A DNA stretch of 64,000 bases from Elizabethkingia miricola (GTDB lineage: Bacteria; Bacteroidota; Bacteroidia; Flavobacteriales; Weeksellaceae), in assembly GCF_001675285.1 (NCBI RefSeq), contig NZ_LSGQ01000007.1:124001-188000 (forward strand). Reading direction: 5' to 3'. How positions within the stretch are numbered: the stretch's first letter is position 1; every line of letters starts with the position of its first letter. Made by a program: the position numbers and the translations under genes. Shown here one piece after another: positions 51,381 through 60,989 of this stretch. Under the pieces are notes generated by a model. The model saw only the letters and a list, made by a program, of their open reading frames with translations. It had not been told where the DNA came from and searched no databases.

Positions 51381-53030
51381 ATGAATTTAGTAAAAAGAAA
51401 AGTTATAAGCCGGTTTGTGCTGTTTATTTTATTGTGGGGAGTTTCCTGCAGAGGAACAGCGAATTCAGAAAACATAGACGAAGGTACAACTCCAGGGAAT
51501 ACTGCAGTTATCGTCAGGCTACATCAGACCGAGTTCGATGGTGAATTGTCTACTGTTGCAGGAAAAAAGATACCTTCACAGGCAACCACAAAAACTATAA
51601 AGCAGGAGGTCTTATTAGATCCCAGTACTATAACGACGGTTGAAATGACATTAACATCTGCTCCAATTACAAATACGGATCAAAAAATAGCGGGACTCAA
51701 TCCTCAGGCAGTAGTATCCGGAGCCAGTCTGCCGAACGGAACAAAATACAGGATTATAGCATACCGTAAAAATAACGGAAGTTACCATACACACGAAGAT
51801 TATACGGTAGGAGATCAGAACCTGCCAGAAATGCTGTTAAGCCACGGAACAGAATATGAAATAGTAGCTTATACATTCAATAAAAGCTCTCTCCCGGTTA
51901 TTTCTGATTCAGAGAAAACTACTATTAACAACGCAAATATTGCATACTCTGCCAGTGATATTAATAACGGATTTCTGTACCAGAAAATTAATTCTTTTAC
52001 CCCTGTTTACGGAGGTAATAATAATACTCTTGATATTGTGCTGCGGCATAAGATTGCACAGATCACTACAATAGTAAATTCAGCGGCACTAACTAATATA
52101 ACAGATGTTTCTGCTGCTGTAATCGGTTCGCATTTTACAAGTGGTACAATTAAATTGTCTGATGCTAATATAGCACGATCGAATCAGTCTACACAAAGTC
52201 TGGCTTTTGTAAATCCTCCTGCTCCAAGTTCTGAATGGGCAGCAGTTCCCCGGTTTGTAAATTCTGCTGCACAAATTTCGTTTTCGGCACAGGTTACTAT
52301 AGGTACTGTAATGAAACCTATTAGTATTAATACCACTGATCCGCAGTTTGCCGTGAAGCCGGGATATAAACAAACATTCACCATAAAGTTTGGAAATAAA
52401 GAGGTAAGATGCGGAGCTTATCTGGGACCGATGCAAACCTTATGGAGAAATTTTATGTGTTATAATCTGGGAGTAACTAATCCTAATACGGATGTGAAAA
52501 TTCCAAATAAAGAAAGCCACGGAGCAAGATACCGGTATGGAGCCAAAACTAATCAGCAGAACTTTTATCTTTCTCAGTCCGATGATCAGAATTCGGTCTA
52601 TAATAGTATTATTAGCGGTTGGGGCTTTCCGGTAGATCCTGTTGGTGTATGGACAGAGAACTCAAAAAGTAATGATCCTTGTCCGGTGGGTTACAGAATT
52701 CCGACTAAGGATGAATGGAAGGCAGTACTAGACAATAATGTTGACATTTTTTTAAGTCCTACAAATTGGAATAATGATGTAAATAATTATTCTTCATATA
52801 TAAGATTTAATAATGATAATGGAAAAGCTTTATTGGCACTTCCTGCTACAGGCTATCGCATAGGAAGTACCGGGAAGCTTGAAAGTCGTGGGTATTCCGC
52901 AGCATATTGGAGTAGTAGTATAGACAATAAGAAGTATGTAACATTTTCAATGTCAAGTCTGCACATCGGTGTTACTAACCAGGAACCACAAGACTCTGCT
53001 AATCCTATACGTTGTATTGCAGAAAAATAA
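51381..53030 (+). CDS. Fimbrillin-like lipoprotein with C-terminal FISUMP-type domain (array unit A)
   Basis: 549 aa. Signal with lipobox GVSC (Cys near residue 23), then a beta-rich fimbrillin/Mfa-like region (about 25-345) with VEMTLTSAPITNTDQ and ILDIVLRH-like strands (TLDIVLRHKIAQITTI), and a C-terminal domain starting CGAYLGPMQTLWRNFMCYNL and containing DPCPVGYRIPTKDEWKAVLD and ANPIRCIAEK, the pattern of the 'Fibrobacter succinogenes major paralogous' (FISUMP) domain. Probably surface-exposed, perhaps a fimbrial tip or adhesin. Followed at 138 bases by a small peptide of the array family. Confidence 0.75.
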   Translation: MNLVKRKVISRFVLFILLWGVSCRGTANSENIDEGTTPGNTAVIVRLHQTEFDGELSTVAGKKIPSQATTKTIKQEVLLDPSTITTVEMTLTSAPITNTDQKIAGLNPQAVVSGASLPNGTKYRIIAYRKNNGSYHTHEDYTVGDQNLPEMLLSHGTEYEIVAYTFNKSSLPVISDSEKTTINNANIAYSASDINNGFLYQKINSFTPVYGGNNNTLDIVLRHKIAQITTIVNSAALTNITDVSAAVIGSHFTSGTIKLSDANIARSNQSTQSLAFVNPPAPSSEWAAVPRFVNSAAQISFSAQVTIGTVMKPISINTTDPQFAVKPGYKQTFTIKFGNKEVRCGAYLGPMQTLWRNFMCYNLGVTNPNTDVKIPNKESHGARYRYGAKTNQQNFYLSQSDDQNSVYNSIISGWGFPVDPVGVWTENSKSNDPCPVGYRIPTKDEWKAVLDNNVDIFLSPTNWNNDVNNYSSYIRFNNDNGKALLALPATGYRIGSTGKLESRGYSAAYWSSSIDNKKYVTFSMSSLHIGVTNQEPQDSANPIRCIAEK

Positions 53031-53167
53031 GTGTTGAATAAACCATGAGAATTATTGGGAATACTCATTCGTTATTCCGGACTAAACATCATATAAACTG
53101 TCGTAAATATGACTTGTCTATATGATTGCTCAAAGATATACAGGTAATTAATCTAAAAAAAACAAAA

Positions 53168-53368
53168 ATGAAGAAAGATTTTGAAAAAGAACTTGAACAA
53201 AAGACTACTGAAAAAAAAACATATACACCACCCGAAGTAGGCATCATATGGATAGAACTGGAGCAGGGTATTGCTAATGGCTCTACGGCTACGCGACCGG
53301 CAAATAATTCGGATGTTAAAACTGAATGGGAAGGCGAAAATAATATGGTAATAGAAACTCCTTTTTAA
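53168..53368 (+). CDS. Small E-x-G-I-A-x-x-S motif peptide A
   Basis: 66 aa from ATG 53168; the in-frame start at 53126 is rejected because the homologues begin with a similar short basic start (KKDFEKELEQK). No signal peptide or membrane helix. The core YTPPEVGIIWIELEQGIANG matches the peptides at 54563, 58270 and 61815 (Y-x-x-P, then an acidic residue, E-x-G-I-A-[AN]-[GN]-S), followed by VKTEWEG. It ends TPF where the others end in W. Between lipoprotein A and regulator B, followed by a long hairpin. No known family recognised; role unknown. Confidence 0.65.
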   Translation: MKKDFEKELEQKTTEKKTYTPPEVGIIWIELEQGIANGSTATRPANNSDVKTEWEGENNMVIETPF

Positions 53369-53414
53369 TACTTAAAAGAGTATTATGAGTATCATTGCCT
53401 TTTTATGATAATCT

Positions 53415-53460
53415 AAAATCCTGTTTAAATTTTTTAGGATTAAAATTTAAACAGGATTTT
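53415..53460. terminator. 19-bp perfect hairpin after peptide A
   Basis: AAAATCCTGTTTAAATTTT (53415-53433) and AAAATTTAAACAGGATTTT (53442-53460). The core CCTGTTTAAATTTT is the end sequence of the dispersed repeats at 28721 and 51005. It likely works as a terminator here and may be a minimal copy of that element. Confidence 0.7.
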
Positions 53461-53496
53461 AATAAAACGAATTTCAGATGAATTAAAAAGAATGCT

Positions 53497-54441
53497 ATGT
53501 TTAAAAAATACTGGAATTATATAGCTGACCGGCATATTACAAAGGATATGAATAAACTGGAAGTTATACAGGCCAGAATAATTAATCAGGTTATATTTAT
53601 TAAGGGAATTTTTTTTATTACAGACGCTGTAAGGGATTTGTTATTCGGACTGGTTACCAATTCCTATATTTTGTTTGGCATGGGATGTATGCTTCTTGCT
53701 TCTTTTTTCTTCCGCAATGTCCGTTTTAATCCATATGTTATTTTTATTATTTTTTTCTTAATCGGATTGATTGTTTTTTACTACGCATCCAAAGACGGCT
53801 TTGATAACGGTATTACATTTTATTATTTTTCCCTATTGGCAACAGTACTACTTATTCTAAACGGAAAAACAGGAATTAAGCTGATTATTGCTTTCTATAT
53901 TATTATTTTTCTTTTCTTTTGTATAGGTCATACCTACGATTTTTATCTTATTGACAGTGAGTTATTGGTTCATGAAGATCTGGAAGATAGTGTGAGGATT
54001 ATTACTTTTATTCAGGCATTTACTCTTTTGGCAGTGGCGGGCTATTTTATTGTGCTTAAGCATAATCAGCTCGCAGGTTTATACCAGCAGGTACTAAGAG
54101 GTGAATTTATAATATCGGAATTAAACAAGAAACTTGATGAGAAACCTAAGGTTAATATAGGGGAAGTGGTTTTGTTGGCAATGGATAATGATGTTGCTTT
54201 TATCCCTTTATTTAAGCAGGCCTTCCCTCATTTTTATGACCATATGGTAGTTGAAAATCCCGATATGACCATTGACGAATTCAAGTTTTGTGCTTTACTG
54301 AAACTGGGCTTTACCACAAAAGATATTGCCGAATATTGCCATTTTACAGTTCGTACTGTTCAAACTAAAAAGAACAGACTTAGAAAATCTTTTAATATCC
54401 CGTCTGAAACAGATTTATATGTATGGATAGATAAATTTTAA
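53497..54441 (+). CDS. Membrane-bound LuxR/CsgD-type HTH regulator (array unit B)
   Basis: 314 aa. Six hydrophobic helices at about 30-50, 54-72, 79-97, 107-122, 125-145 and 169-187, then a short coiled segment and a C-terminal HTH (about 271-302) with LKLGFTTKDIAEYCHFTVRT and KKNRLRKSFNIPSETDLYVW, the recognition-helix pattern of CsgD/LuxR-like regulators. No receiver or kinase domain is present, so it would sense through the membrane part and bind DNA directly. It closely resembles the protein at 57020 and shares its C-terminal half with 60990. Likely controls the adjacent peptide/lipoprotein genes. Confidence 0.75.
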   Translation: MFKKYWNYIADRHITKDMNKLEVIQARIINQVIFIKGIFFITDAVRDLLFGLVTNSYILFGMGCMLLASFFFRNVRFNPYVIFIIFFLIGLIVFYYASKDGFDNGITFYYFSLLATVLLILNGKTGIKLIIAFYIIIFLFFCIGHTYDFYLIDSELLVHEDLEDSVRIITFIQAFTLLAVAGYFIVLKHNQLAGLYQQVLRGEFIISELNKKLDEKPKVNIGEVVLLAMDNDVAFIPLFKQAFPHFYDHMVVENPDMTIDEFKFCALLKLGFTTKDIAEYCHFTVRTVQTKKNRLRKSFNIPSETDLYVWIDKF

Positions 54442-54562
54442 TGATCCATATTTCGGGGTGTAGGCGTGTTGTACTACCATATTGTATCCGTGTAGTAGTG
54501 GTTTAGTAGGAGGTTTTTCTAAATCTGTTTACTATTACTGTGTAATTTTTAATCACAAGATT

Positions 54563-54895
54563 ATGAGCACAGAAAAGAAAAAAGCAGATAAGAATAACCT
54601 GCAGAGATGCAGCCCGGAAACCATCGGAAATACTCAGATAGGAGCAAAGAAAAAAGAGATTGCAAAGACTGTTTCTGACAGTTCTTCCAATATAGACAAA
54701 ACTCATCCAAAAATAAAAAGACCCAAAAGATGTCTGTGGGAGTATGTGCCTCCGACATTAGAGGTTGCCTGGATAGAAATGGAAAACGGAATAGCGGCAG
54801 GTTCGGGGTTTGCTCTTCCTGCCAGTACAAATACACTTGTTAATGAAACCTGGGATAATAAAAATATTACTCCTGATAAGCCAACCTATTGGTAA
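54563..54895 (+). CDS. Small E-x-G-I-A-x-x-S motif peptide B
   Basis: 110 aa from ATG 54563; an in-frame start at 54482 would add 27 residues unlike the homologues and is rejected. A Lys/Ser-rich N-terminal half without signal peptide precedes YVPPTLEVAWIEMENGIAAG and then FALPASTNT, VNETWDN and a final TYW. The last 38 residues are nearly the same as those of peptide C. The lipoprotein follows 26 bases after the stop, so the pair is an operon. Unknown family; could be a modified or secreted peptide, a pilus accessory or a signal. Confidence 0.7.
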   Translation: MSTEKKKADKNNLQRCSPETIGNTQIGAKKKEIAKTVSDSSSNIDKTHPKIKRPKRCLWEYVPPTLEVAWIEMENGIAAGSGFALPASTNTLVNETWDNKNITPDKPTYW

Positions 54896-54921
54896 TAAGT
54901 ACTCCGGTCATGTTTATATTT

Positions 54922-56715
54922 ATGAAGATTAAGGTACAAAGCTATATAATTGCAATACTTTTGTTATCCTGTCTATGTTTGTCATGCAGAAATGCAACAG
55001 ATGATATTACAATAAGAAATAAGGTTGCTGTTAGAATAAATTTACTCGGAGTAACAGGATCCGGAAATATTCCGGATAACAGAACAGGATTGGTTTCTGC
55101 TGCTTATATTGGAGAAGTTGCTTATAATAAAGATTATAATGTTGTAGCAACTGTTATTCCCGAAGTTTATTCCGTAAGAGAAAATGCCGGGACTTCATTT
55201 AATCCGAGTGCATGGACATTTACACCACAGCCATCAACAATTAATGCTATCGAAGCCAAAGTAAAGTATCTGGTGATGATATTTGATGAAAACGGAAACC
55301 GGATAATTGCTGAAGAAAGGGTCTATGATAGCAGTAGTCAAAGCGATAAGGCAAATCAGATGACACTGGATGCCGGAAAAAGATATACGTTTGTAGCTGT
55401 TTCTTATAATACGGCTACAGCACCGGCTTTTAATGCTTTAGCTATGACACTGAATGATGTCAATAATACCATAGCAGTTGATCATACAACCGATTATTTA
55501 TACTTCAATAGTGGGGCAATGAATATTGTATATGGAGAACAGAATTATATTAATATAATATTTAAGCATATTAACAGCAGAGTAGCTCTTAGTATAGATG
55601 CAACAGCAGAAATGGGTAATGTAACCAATATTTCAGCAAATATATCAGGTATAGGATCTGTAAACCTCGCAGCTAATGGCAGTACAACATCCGGAACATC
55701 TGCTGCTTATAATAAAGATTTTACATTCCCAGTACTTAATAAGCAAGTTGTTGTAAGTTCTCCGATTTTGATATCCTCAGCAGGCCATCAGCATACTATA
55801 AATATTGTTTCGGCATCTCTGAATAATACAACGGCAAGAACCGATATTCCTCCGATAATAGTCCCTGCAGGTACATTCCAGAAAGGGGTTAGCTATAAAG
55901 TAGATTTAAGTTTTCAGGCAACAGGTATTTTAGCAGGAGGACTGATCTGGGCAAGAGGAAATCTCGCTTATGATTGGGTAAACAAGATTTATTATAACAG
56001 ATATTATCCACAGGAGACCGGGCATAATTATAAAGATACAGATTATTGGAATTATGCCACAAACCAATCGAACCCATTGGTTCCGAAAATGATAATACCT
56101 TCTCATGGTGATATATGGAATAGTTCTTCTAATGTATACTATTTTACAGACGGAACAAATGAGAACAGTACAACAAAAACTCTTTTGAATGATCCATGTA
56201 AAATGGTTGCCGGAGCCAAATGGCGAATGCCCTCATTAAACGATTTTCTAAATCTGGGCATATATAAAGTACATAATGGTAACGATGTCAGAGGCATTAC
56301 GGACGGATTGCAAAATACTAGTTTTGATGGAGGAATGCATCAGGCAAATGGAGATATTATCAATAATTTTTTTCCATATGTTTATTTCGAAGGGACTAAT
56401 GAAATATACGGAGGGGCAGTCCGTCTTAGATTTTATAAATCCGGACGCTATTATGGTAATGTTACCGAGGCAGACAGGGCATTGGGATATCAGAATGGTG
56501 GAAATCTTCCTTACATTCAGGATGCTGCAATTTATATGGCCAGTGATGCATACAATTATGAGGGTTCATCGTTATACAGGAGGCCATTTATGCCAGTTAT
56601 TTATAATGGAGACAGAAGTAATGGATCAAATACATTTATAACCAAAAGAAAAGATTATTACGCTGATTGGTCAGCGGATGACAGGGTGTCTGTCCGCTGT
56701 GTGAAGAATCCATGA
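54922..56715 (+). CDS. Fimbrillin-like lipoprotein with FISUMP-type domain (array unit B)
   Basis: 597 aa from ATG 54922, which places the signal (SYIIAILLLSCLCLSC, lipobox LSC) at the N-terminus; an earlier frame start at 54889 overlaps peptide B. Residues about 30-340 are beta-rich with KYLVMIFDENGNRIIAEERV and DYLYFNSGAMNIVYGEQNYI. The C-terminal part (GGLIWARGNLAYDWVNKIYY, then WRMPSLNDF and SVRCVKNP) is FISUMP-like. It closely matches lipoprotein C at 58505. A surface adhesin or fimbrial subunit is inferred from the fimbrillin-type layout. Confidence 0.75.
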   Translation: MKIKVQSYIIAILLLSCLCLSCRNATDDITIRNKVAVRINLLGVTGSGNIPDNRTGLVSAAYIGEVAYNKDYNVVATVIPEVYSVRENAGTSFNPSAWTFTPQPSTINAIEAKVKYLVMIFDENGNRIIAEERVYDSSSQSDKANQMTLDAGKRYTFVAVSYNTATAPAFNALAMTLNDVNNTIAVDHTTDYLYFNSGAMNIVYGEQNYINIIFKHINSRVALSIDATAEMGNVTNISANISGIGSVNLAANGSTTSGTSAAYNKDFTFPVLNKQVVVSSPILISSAGHQHTINIVSASLNNTTARTDIPPIIVPAGTFQKGVSYKVDLSFQATGILAGGLIWARGNLAYDWVNKIYYNRYYPQETGHNYKDTDYWNYATNQSNPLVPKMIIPSHGDIWNSSSNVYYFTDGTNENSTTKTLLNDPCKMVAGAKWRMPSLNDFLNLGIYKVHNGNDVRGITDGLQNTSFDGGMHQANGDIINNFFPYVYFEGTNEIYGGAVRLRFYKSGRYYGNVTEADRALGYQNGGNLPYIQDAAIYMASDAYNYEGSSLYRRPFMPVIYNGDRSNGSNTFITKRKDYYADWSADDRVSVRCVKNP

Positions 56716-57019
56716 TGGAAAAAGACATTTTTATAAGTAGTGAAATATTGTATTAGCTGGATTTTTTCTTTTGTGTTCTGTTTGGAATATTTTTAATAAG
56801 CTTTTAAATACTCCCTGAGTATCTGTAAAGTATAGGCACAGAGTATCTTTAAGGTATGTATTCTATCAGGTAATTATACAAATGTGCTTACTCTTGCATG
56901 TTGGAAAAATAAATTCTTTTCTTTTCAGTGACGATACATAATTGAAAATAGTAAAATATTGATGTGCCGGTTTGCATGTCAATATTTTAATATTAATATA
57001 TAGCTTAAAATAATTGATT
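56716..57019. other. 304-bp AT-rich gap between units B and C
   Basis: No ORF, terminator or consensus promoter stands out. Sequence is T-rich on the + strand, with short runs of GAGTATCT (near 56818 and 56841). Confidence 0.5.
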
Positions 57020-57964
57020 ATGTTAAAGAAGTATTGGAATTACATTTCAAACAGACACGTTACAGATGAAATGAACAGGCTGGAAGCTATACAGAACAGG
57101 ACTATTAATCAGTTTACCTTTTTCATTTCTCTTTTTTTTATTACAGATTCTATAAGAGATCTGATGTTTGATCTCATGATTAATTTTTATATTTTATTTA
57201 CAATTGGCTGTCTTCTGCTCTTTTCATTTTTTTTCAAAAAGCTGAGGTTTAATTCCTACATTATATTTTCAACTTGTTTATTAATTACAATTCTGGTTTT
57301 TTATTATTCTTCTAAAGACGGATTTGATAATGGACTTGTCTTCTATTACTTTCCTATACTCACAGGCAGTTTGTTAGTGCTTAATAAAAAAAAAGATGTT
57401 CCTCTGATTGTTATTATTTATAGTATCATTTTTATTTTTTTTTTAATCAGTCATATTTATGATTTTCAGTTTTTTAAAAGTAGCTGCAAACAAAATATTT
57501 ATCTTGTAAAAAACGTCAGGATTACCACATTCGTTCAGGTTTTTGTGCTTTTAACTTTGACCGGATATTTTATTTCCAGCAAACATTATAAGCTTGTCCG
57601 GTTGTACAGACAGACACTGAAGAGTGAGAAAATTATATCGGATTTGAAAAAGAAACTGAATGGGGTCTTTCAGGTCAATATAGAAGATGTTGTAAAACTG
57701 GCTATGGATAACGGAGTTACCTTTATTCCTGTATTCAGACAGTTTTTCCCCTTTTTCTATGATAATCTTATGGAGGTAAATCCTAATATGACCAATGAGG
57801 AGTTTAAACTCTGTGCCCTGTTAAAATTGGGTTTTACAACCAAAGATATTGCTGAGTATAACCATTTGGCAGTGCGTACTGTTCAGGGAAGGAAAAACCG
57901 TCTGCGAAAATCTTTTAATATTCCTTCAGATACAGATCTTTATATATGGATTGAGAACTTTTGA
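57020..57964 (+). CDS. Membrane-bound LuxR/CsgD-type HTH regulator (array unit C)
   Basis: 314 aa from ATG 57020 (a TTG two codons earlier is possible). It begins LKKYWNYISNRHVTDEMNRL, parallel to the unit-B regulator, has six membrane helices, and ends in an HTH with LKLGFTTKDIAEYNHLAVRT and RKNRLRKSFNIPSDTDLYIW. The C-terminal DNA-binding part is almost identical to that at 53497 whereas the membrane part differs more, suggesting the same DNA target class but a different signal. Upstream of peptide C and lipoprotein C. Confidence 0.75.
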   Translation: MLKKYWNYISNRHVTDEMNRLEAIQNRTINQFTFFISLFFITDSIRDLMFDLMINFYILFTIGCLLLFSFFFKKLRFNSYIIFSTCLLITILVFYYSSKDGFDNGLVFYYFPILTGSLLVLNKKKDVPLIVIIYSIIFIFFLISHIYDFQFFKSSCKQNIYLVKNVRITTFVQVFVLLTLTGYFISSKHYKLVRLYRQTLKSEKIISDLKKKLNGVFQVNIEDVVKLAMDNGVTFIPVFRQFFPFFYDNLMEVNPNMTNEEFKLCALLKLGFTTKDIAEYNHLAVRTVQGRKNRLRKSFNIPSDTDLYIWIENF

Positions 57965-58269
57965 TATATGAAGTCGGTTTTTCGAAGTTATTACGTGAAT
58001 GTTCTTATTTATTTTATTTGTTTGATACTCAATGCATACTCTTTAAGCTACCTGATAGCTATCTTAGTTTTTATTTAATGTATTGTTTATCAGATGTTTA
58101 GTTGTTTTTGTTCTCGATAAGTAGCCTTCAGATTCATTGTTTCAGATACGTTTTTTATTGAATTTTGCTTCCATGCTTTGTCATAACCTTAGACTGTTTT
58201 TCGATCCGGTGCTGTCGAAAAATGCTCAAAGCCTTATCAAATAACACAAACTTCATAAATCAAATAAAA
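57965..58269. other. 305-bp gap between regulator C and peptide C
   Basis: AT-rich; an in-frame extension of peptide C back to 58165 is present but does not resemble the other peptides. No clear promoter or hairpin. It may carry the regulator's target site, since it directly precedes the peptide/lipoprotein pair. Confidence 0.4.
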
Positions 58270-58479
58270 ATGCAAACAAAGAAAAAAAAGGACGACGATC
58301 TGTCAGAAGAGACTTGTGAAAAAGATTACATCTCTCCTGGAATACAGGTTCTCTACGTAGAAATGGAAAACGGAATAGCCGCAAATTCAGGTACAGCTCT
58401 TCCTGCCAGTACAAATACGCCTGTTAATGAAACATGGGATAATGCCGATGTTACTCCCGATCAGCCAATTTATTGGTAA
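58270..58479 (+). CDS. Small E-x-G-I-A-x-x-S motif peptide C
   Basis: 69 aa from ATG 58270. Basic/acidic start QTKKKKDDDLSEETCEKD, then YISPGIQVLYVEMENGIAAN, LPASTNTPVNETWDN and a final IYW. No signal peptide; one Cys. From the E-x-G-I-A motif onward it is nearly the same as peptide B, indicating recent cassette duplication or selection on this part. Lipoprotein C follows after 25 bases. Function unknown. Confidence 0.7.
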   Translation: MQTKKKKDDDLSEETCEKDYISPGIQVLYVEMENGIAANSGTALPASTNTPVNETWDNADVTPDQPIYW

Positions 58480-58504
58480 TGTATAATCTTATTTTAATAA
58501 ATCT

Positions 58505-60292
58505 ATGAAATCAAAGATATTTACACCTATAATATTTATAATACTTTTCGTTATATCCTTTAGCATTTTGTCGTGTCGAAGTACGACGGATAATGTTGAA
58601 GCAGAAGGTCAGACGGCAGTTAAAATTAACCTGCTGGGAATTATAGAAGCATCGGAAGCTCCGCAGAAGCAGGCATCGATAAACAGAACAGAAATGATAT
58701 CGGCAGCTTATGTTGCAGAAGTGCCTTATAATAAAGATTATAATATTATTGCGACAATTACTCCCGAAACGGTTTCTCCTGCAAAAGTAAATACCCAGGC
58801 ATCTGTTAATCCTTCGGCGTGGACTACAACACCGCAGACGCCAACAACCAATCCTATAGGAACCAATGTAAAGTATTTGGTTATGGTTTTTGATGAAAAT
58901 GGTAATCGTATAACGGCTCAGGAAAAAGTATATGATAGCAGCACCCAGAGTAATAGCGCTAATCAGATGATACTGAATGCCGGAAAGAATTATACGTTTG
59001 TTGCTGTTTCCTATAATACAACAACGGCACCTGTTTTCAATGCTGCGGCTACAACTCTTAATAATGTAGCCAATACTATAGCAGTTGATAATGCATCCGA
59101 TTATCTCTATTTTAACAGTGGATCAGTTAATATTATTTATGGTCAGCAGAATTATATCAATATCGCTTTTAAACATATTAACAGCAAAGTGAGTCTGAAT
59201 GTAGATGCTACATCTGAAATGGGAAGAATTACAGCTATTGACGCTAATATTGCAGGAACCGGATCTGTAAATCTTGCTGTAAACGGAACTACTACTTCCG
59301 GAACAGCAACTTCATATAACAAGTCTTTTGCTTTCCCTACACTAAATGCCCAGATAATTACCAGTTCTTCCATTTTGGTATCATCAGCAGGAAATGCTCA
59401 TACAATTAATATAACATCAATATCTACTAATGGTTCCCCGGCGAGAACAGATATGCCTGCTATCAATGTACCTGCGGGCACATTCCAGAAAGGAGTGAGC
59501 TATAAAGTAAATTTAAGTTTTCAGGCTACAGGTATTTCAGCAGGAGGATTGATCTGGGCAAGAGGAAACCTGGCCTATGATTGGGTAAACAAGATTTACT
59601 ATAACAGATATTATCCACAGGAAACAGGCTCTAACTACAGAGATACAGATTATTGGAATTATGGATCTACAGAGACTCCACTGGTACCTAAAAAAATTAT
59701 AAATGGTTGGACAGATGCCAATACGGCTCCTATAAACCAGATAACACTACCGATCCAAGATCCGTGTAAACTAATCGCCGGAGGTAAATGGAGGATGCCT
59801 ACAGTTAGTGATTTTGCCAATCTGGGAGTATTTAAAGTTCATAATGGCGGAGATACGAGCGGGGCAAATGATGGCCTGTCGGCGACAACCTTTGCAGGAG
59901 GAACAGCACAGCCAAACGGAAATATTACAGGAAACAACTTCCCATATGTGTATTTTGATGGTACCAATGAAATGGGAGGAACAGCTGTGCGTTTAAGATT
60001 TTATGCTGCGGGGCGTTATTTTGGGAACTTTACCACTGCCCAGGCTGCTGCTGGTTACCAGAATGGAGATAATGCGGTATGGACAGCAAACAATGCACAA
60101 TATATGGCGAGTGATGCTATGCCTTACCTGACTGGTGCGGATGCAAATGTAAGGGCAATGGTTCCTTCTATTGTGAACGGTGATTCCAGTGGCGGAAGCA
60201 AAACATTTGTTACCAGAAGAGGGCAGCCTTCAGATGAAGTAAACTGGTCTGCAGATGACAGGATTCCTATACGTTGTGTAAAGAACCCGTAA
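58505..60292 (+). CDS. Fimbrillin-like lipoprotein with FISUMP-type domain (array unit C)
   Basis: 595 aa. Signal (IFTPIIFIILFVISFSILSC) with lipobox ILSC, then a beta-rich region with KYLVMVFDENGNRITAQEKV and DYLYFNSGSVNIIYGQQNYI, and a FISUMP-type C-terminus with GGLIWARGNLAYDWVNKIYY, KWRMPTVSDFANLGVF and IRCVKNP. Strong similarity to lipoprotein B along the whole length; lipoprotein A is a more distant relative. Probably outer-membrane anchored and surface exposed. Pairing with peptide C and regulator C repeats the layout of unit B. Confidence 0.75.
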   Translation: MKSKIFTPIIFIILFVISFSILSCRSTTDNVEAEGQTAVKINLLGIIEASEAPQKQASINRTEMISAAYVAEVPYNKDYNIIATITPETVSPAKVNTQASVNPSAWTTTPQTPTTNPIGTNVKYLVMVFDENGNRITAQEKVYDSSTQSNSANQMILNAGKNYTFVAVSYNTTTAPVFNAAATTLNNVANTIAVDNASDYLYFNSGSVNIIYGQQNYINIAFKHINSKVSLNVDATSEMGRITAIDANIAGTGSVNLAVNGTTTSGTATSYNKSFAFPTLNAQIITSSSILVSSAGNAHTINITSISTNGSPARTDMPAINVPAGTFQKGVSYKVNLSFQATGISAGGLIWARGNLAYDWVNKIYYNRYYPQETGSNYRDTDYWNYGSTETPLVPKKIINGWTDANTAPINQITLPIQDPCKLIAGGKWRMPTVSDFANLGVFKVHNGGDTSGANDGLSATTFAGGTAQPNGNITGNNFPYVYFDGTNEMGGTAVRLRFYAAGRYFGNFTTAQAAAGYQNGDNAVWTANNAQYMASDAMPYLTGADANVRAMVPSIVNGDSSGGSKTFVTRRGQPSDEVNWSADDRIPIRCVKNP

Positions 60293-60989
60293 TAAAAGAT
60301 ATCATCATTTGTTTGTAAAACTTATTGGTAAGCTAATTATTTAATCATTAATGCAAAAACACTATTGTTTTTATGTTTGCCAAGAGTTTTGTAGGGTAGT
60401 GGAATTCTTCCGTTACCCTATTTTTATATAATAAAATTTAACGTTGTTAATCAGTTAGTTGCATATAAGGTAATAGGTAAAGGATAGTTTAGTTTTATAA
60501 ATTGTAATAAGAAGTAATATATAAAGGGTATATATGTATAGATGTTATTCCAGCAGATATCTTGATTTTTGCTTATACATAATTCTACACCATTTTTACA
60601 ACAAATAATAAACAAACATATAATGATGATTACAATTAGACAAACGAATGACTATCTGTTTATATTAGCAGATGAGTTACAAATAAAAACCACAATTAAT
60701 ACTGCTTCAATATTACTTTAAACGGGTATGGTGCTGCAGAGCGTTTTCCTCACGGAAATGAGTATGATTTATAGTTAATCTGTATTTATAATATATGAAA
60801 GACATGAATTGGCAATCTCATTAATAAGTATCGAAGATAAAAAAGGTTAATACATGAGATGACTATTTTTTTAATATATAAATAGTATATGCTTGCTAAT
60901 TATATTCTTCCCCTGTACTAACTCTGCTCCTTAGCGCCTTTCCTTTAAGTATGTAAGTATTTAGATGTTATAATCTTTATTCTGACTAC
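60293..60989. other. 697-bp gap with a peptide-upstream-like sequence but no clear gene
   Basis: 60551-60578 (CAGCAGATATCTTGATTTTT...) matches 61758-61785 upstream of peptide D at about 23 of 28 positions, and both are followed by an A/C-rich stretch ending in ATGATG. Here the reading frame from 60623 codes for only 32 residues that do not show the family motif. Sequence just after it, near 60721-60745, reads NGYGAAERF in one frame, faintly like the motif. It may be a decayed unit; evidence is weak. Confidence 0.4.

Noticed and set aside
54482-54562. Extended N-terminus of peptide B
   Set aside because: The extra 27 residues are unlike the other three peptides, which all start with a short Lys-rich segment.
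60623-60721. 32-codon frame preceded by a peptide-D-like upstream region
   Set aside because: The translation lacks the E-x-G-I-A core, so it is only noted as a possible decayed unit.
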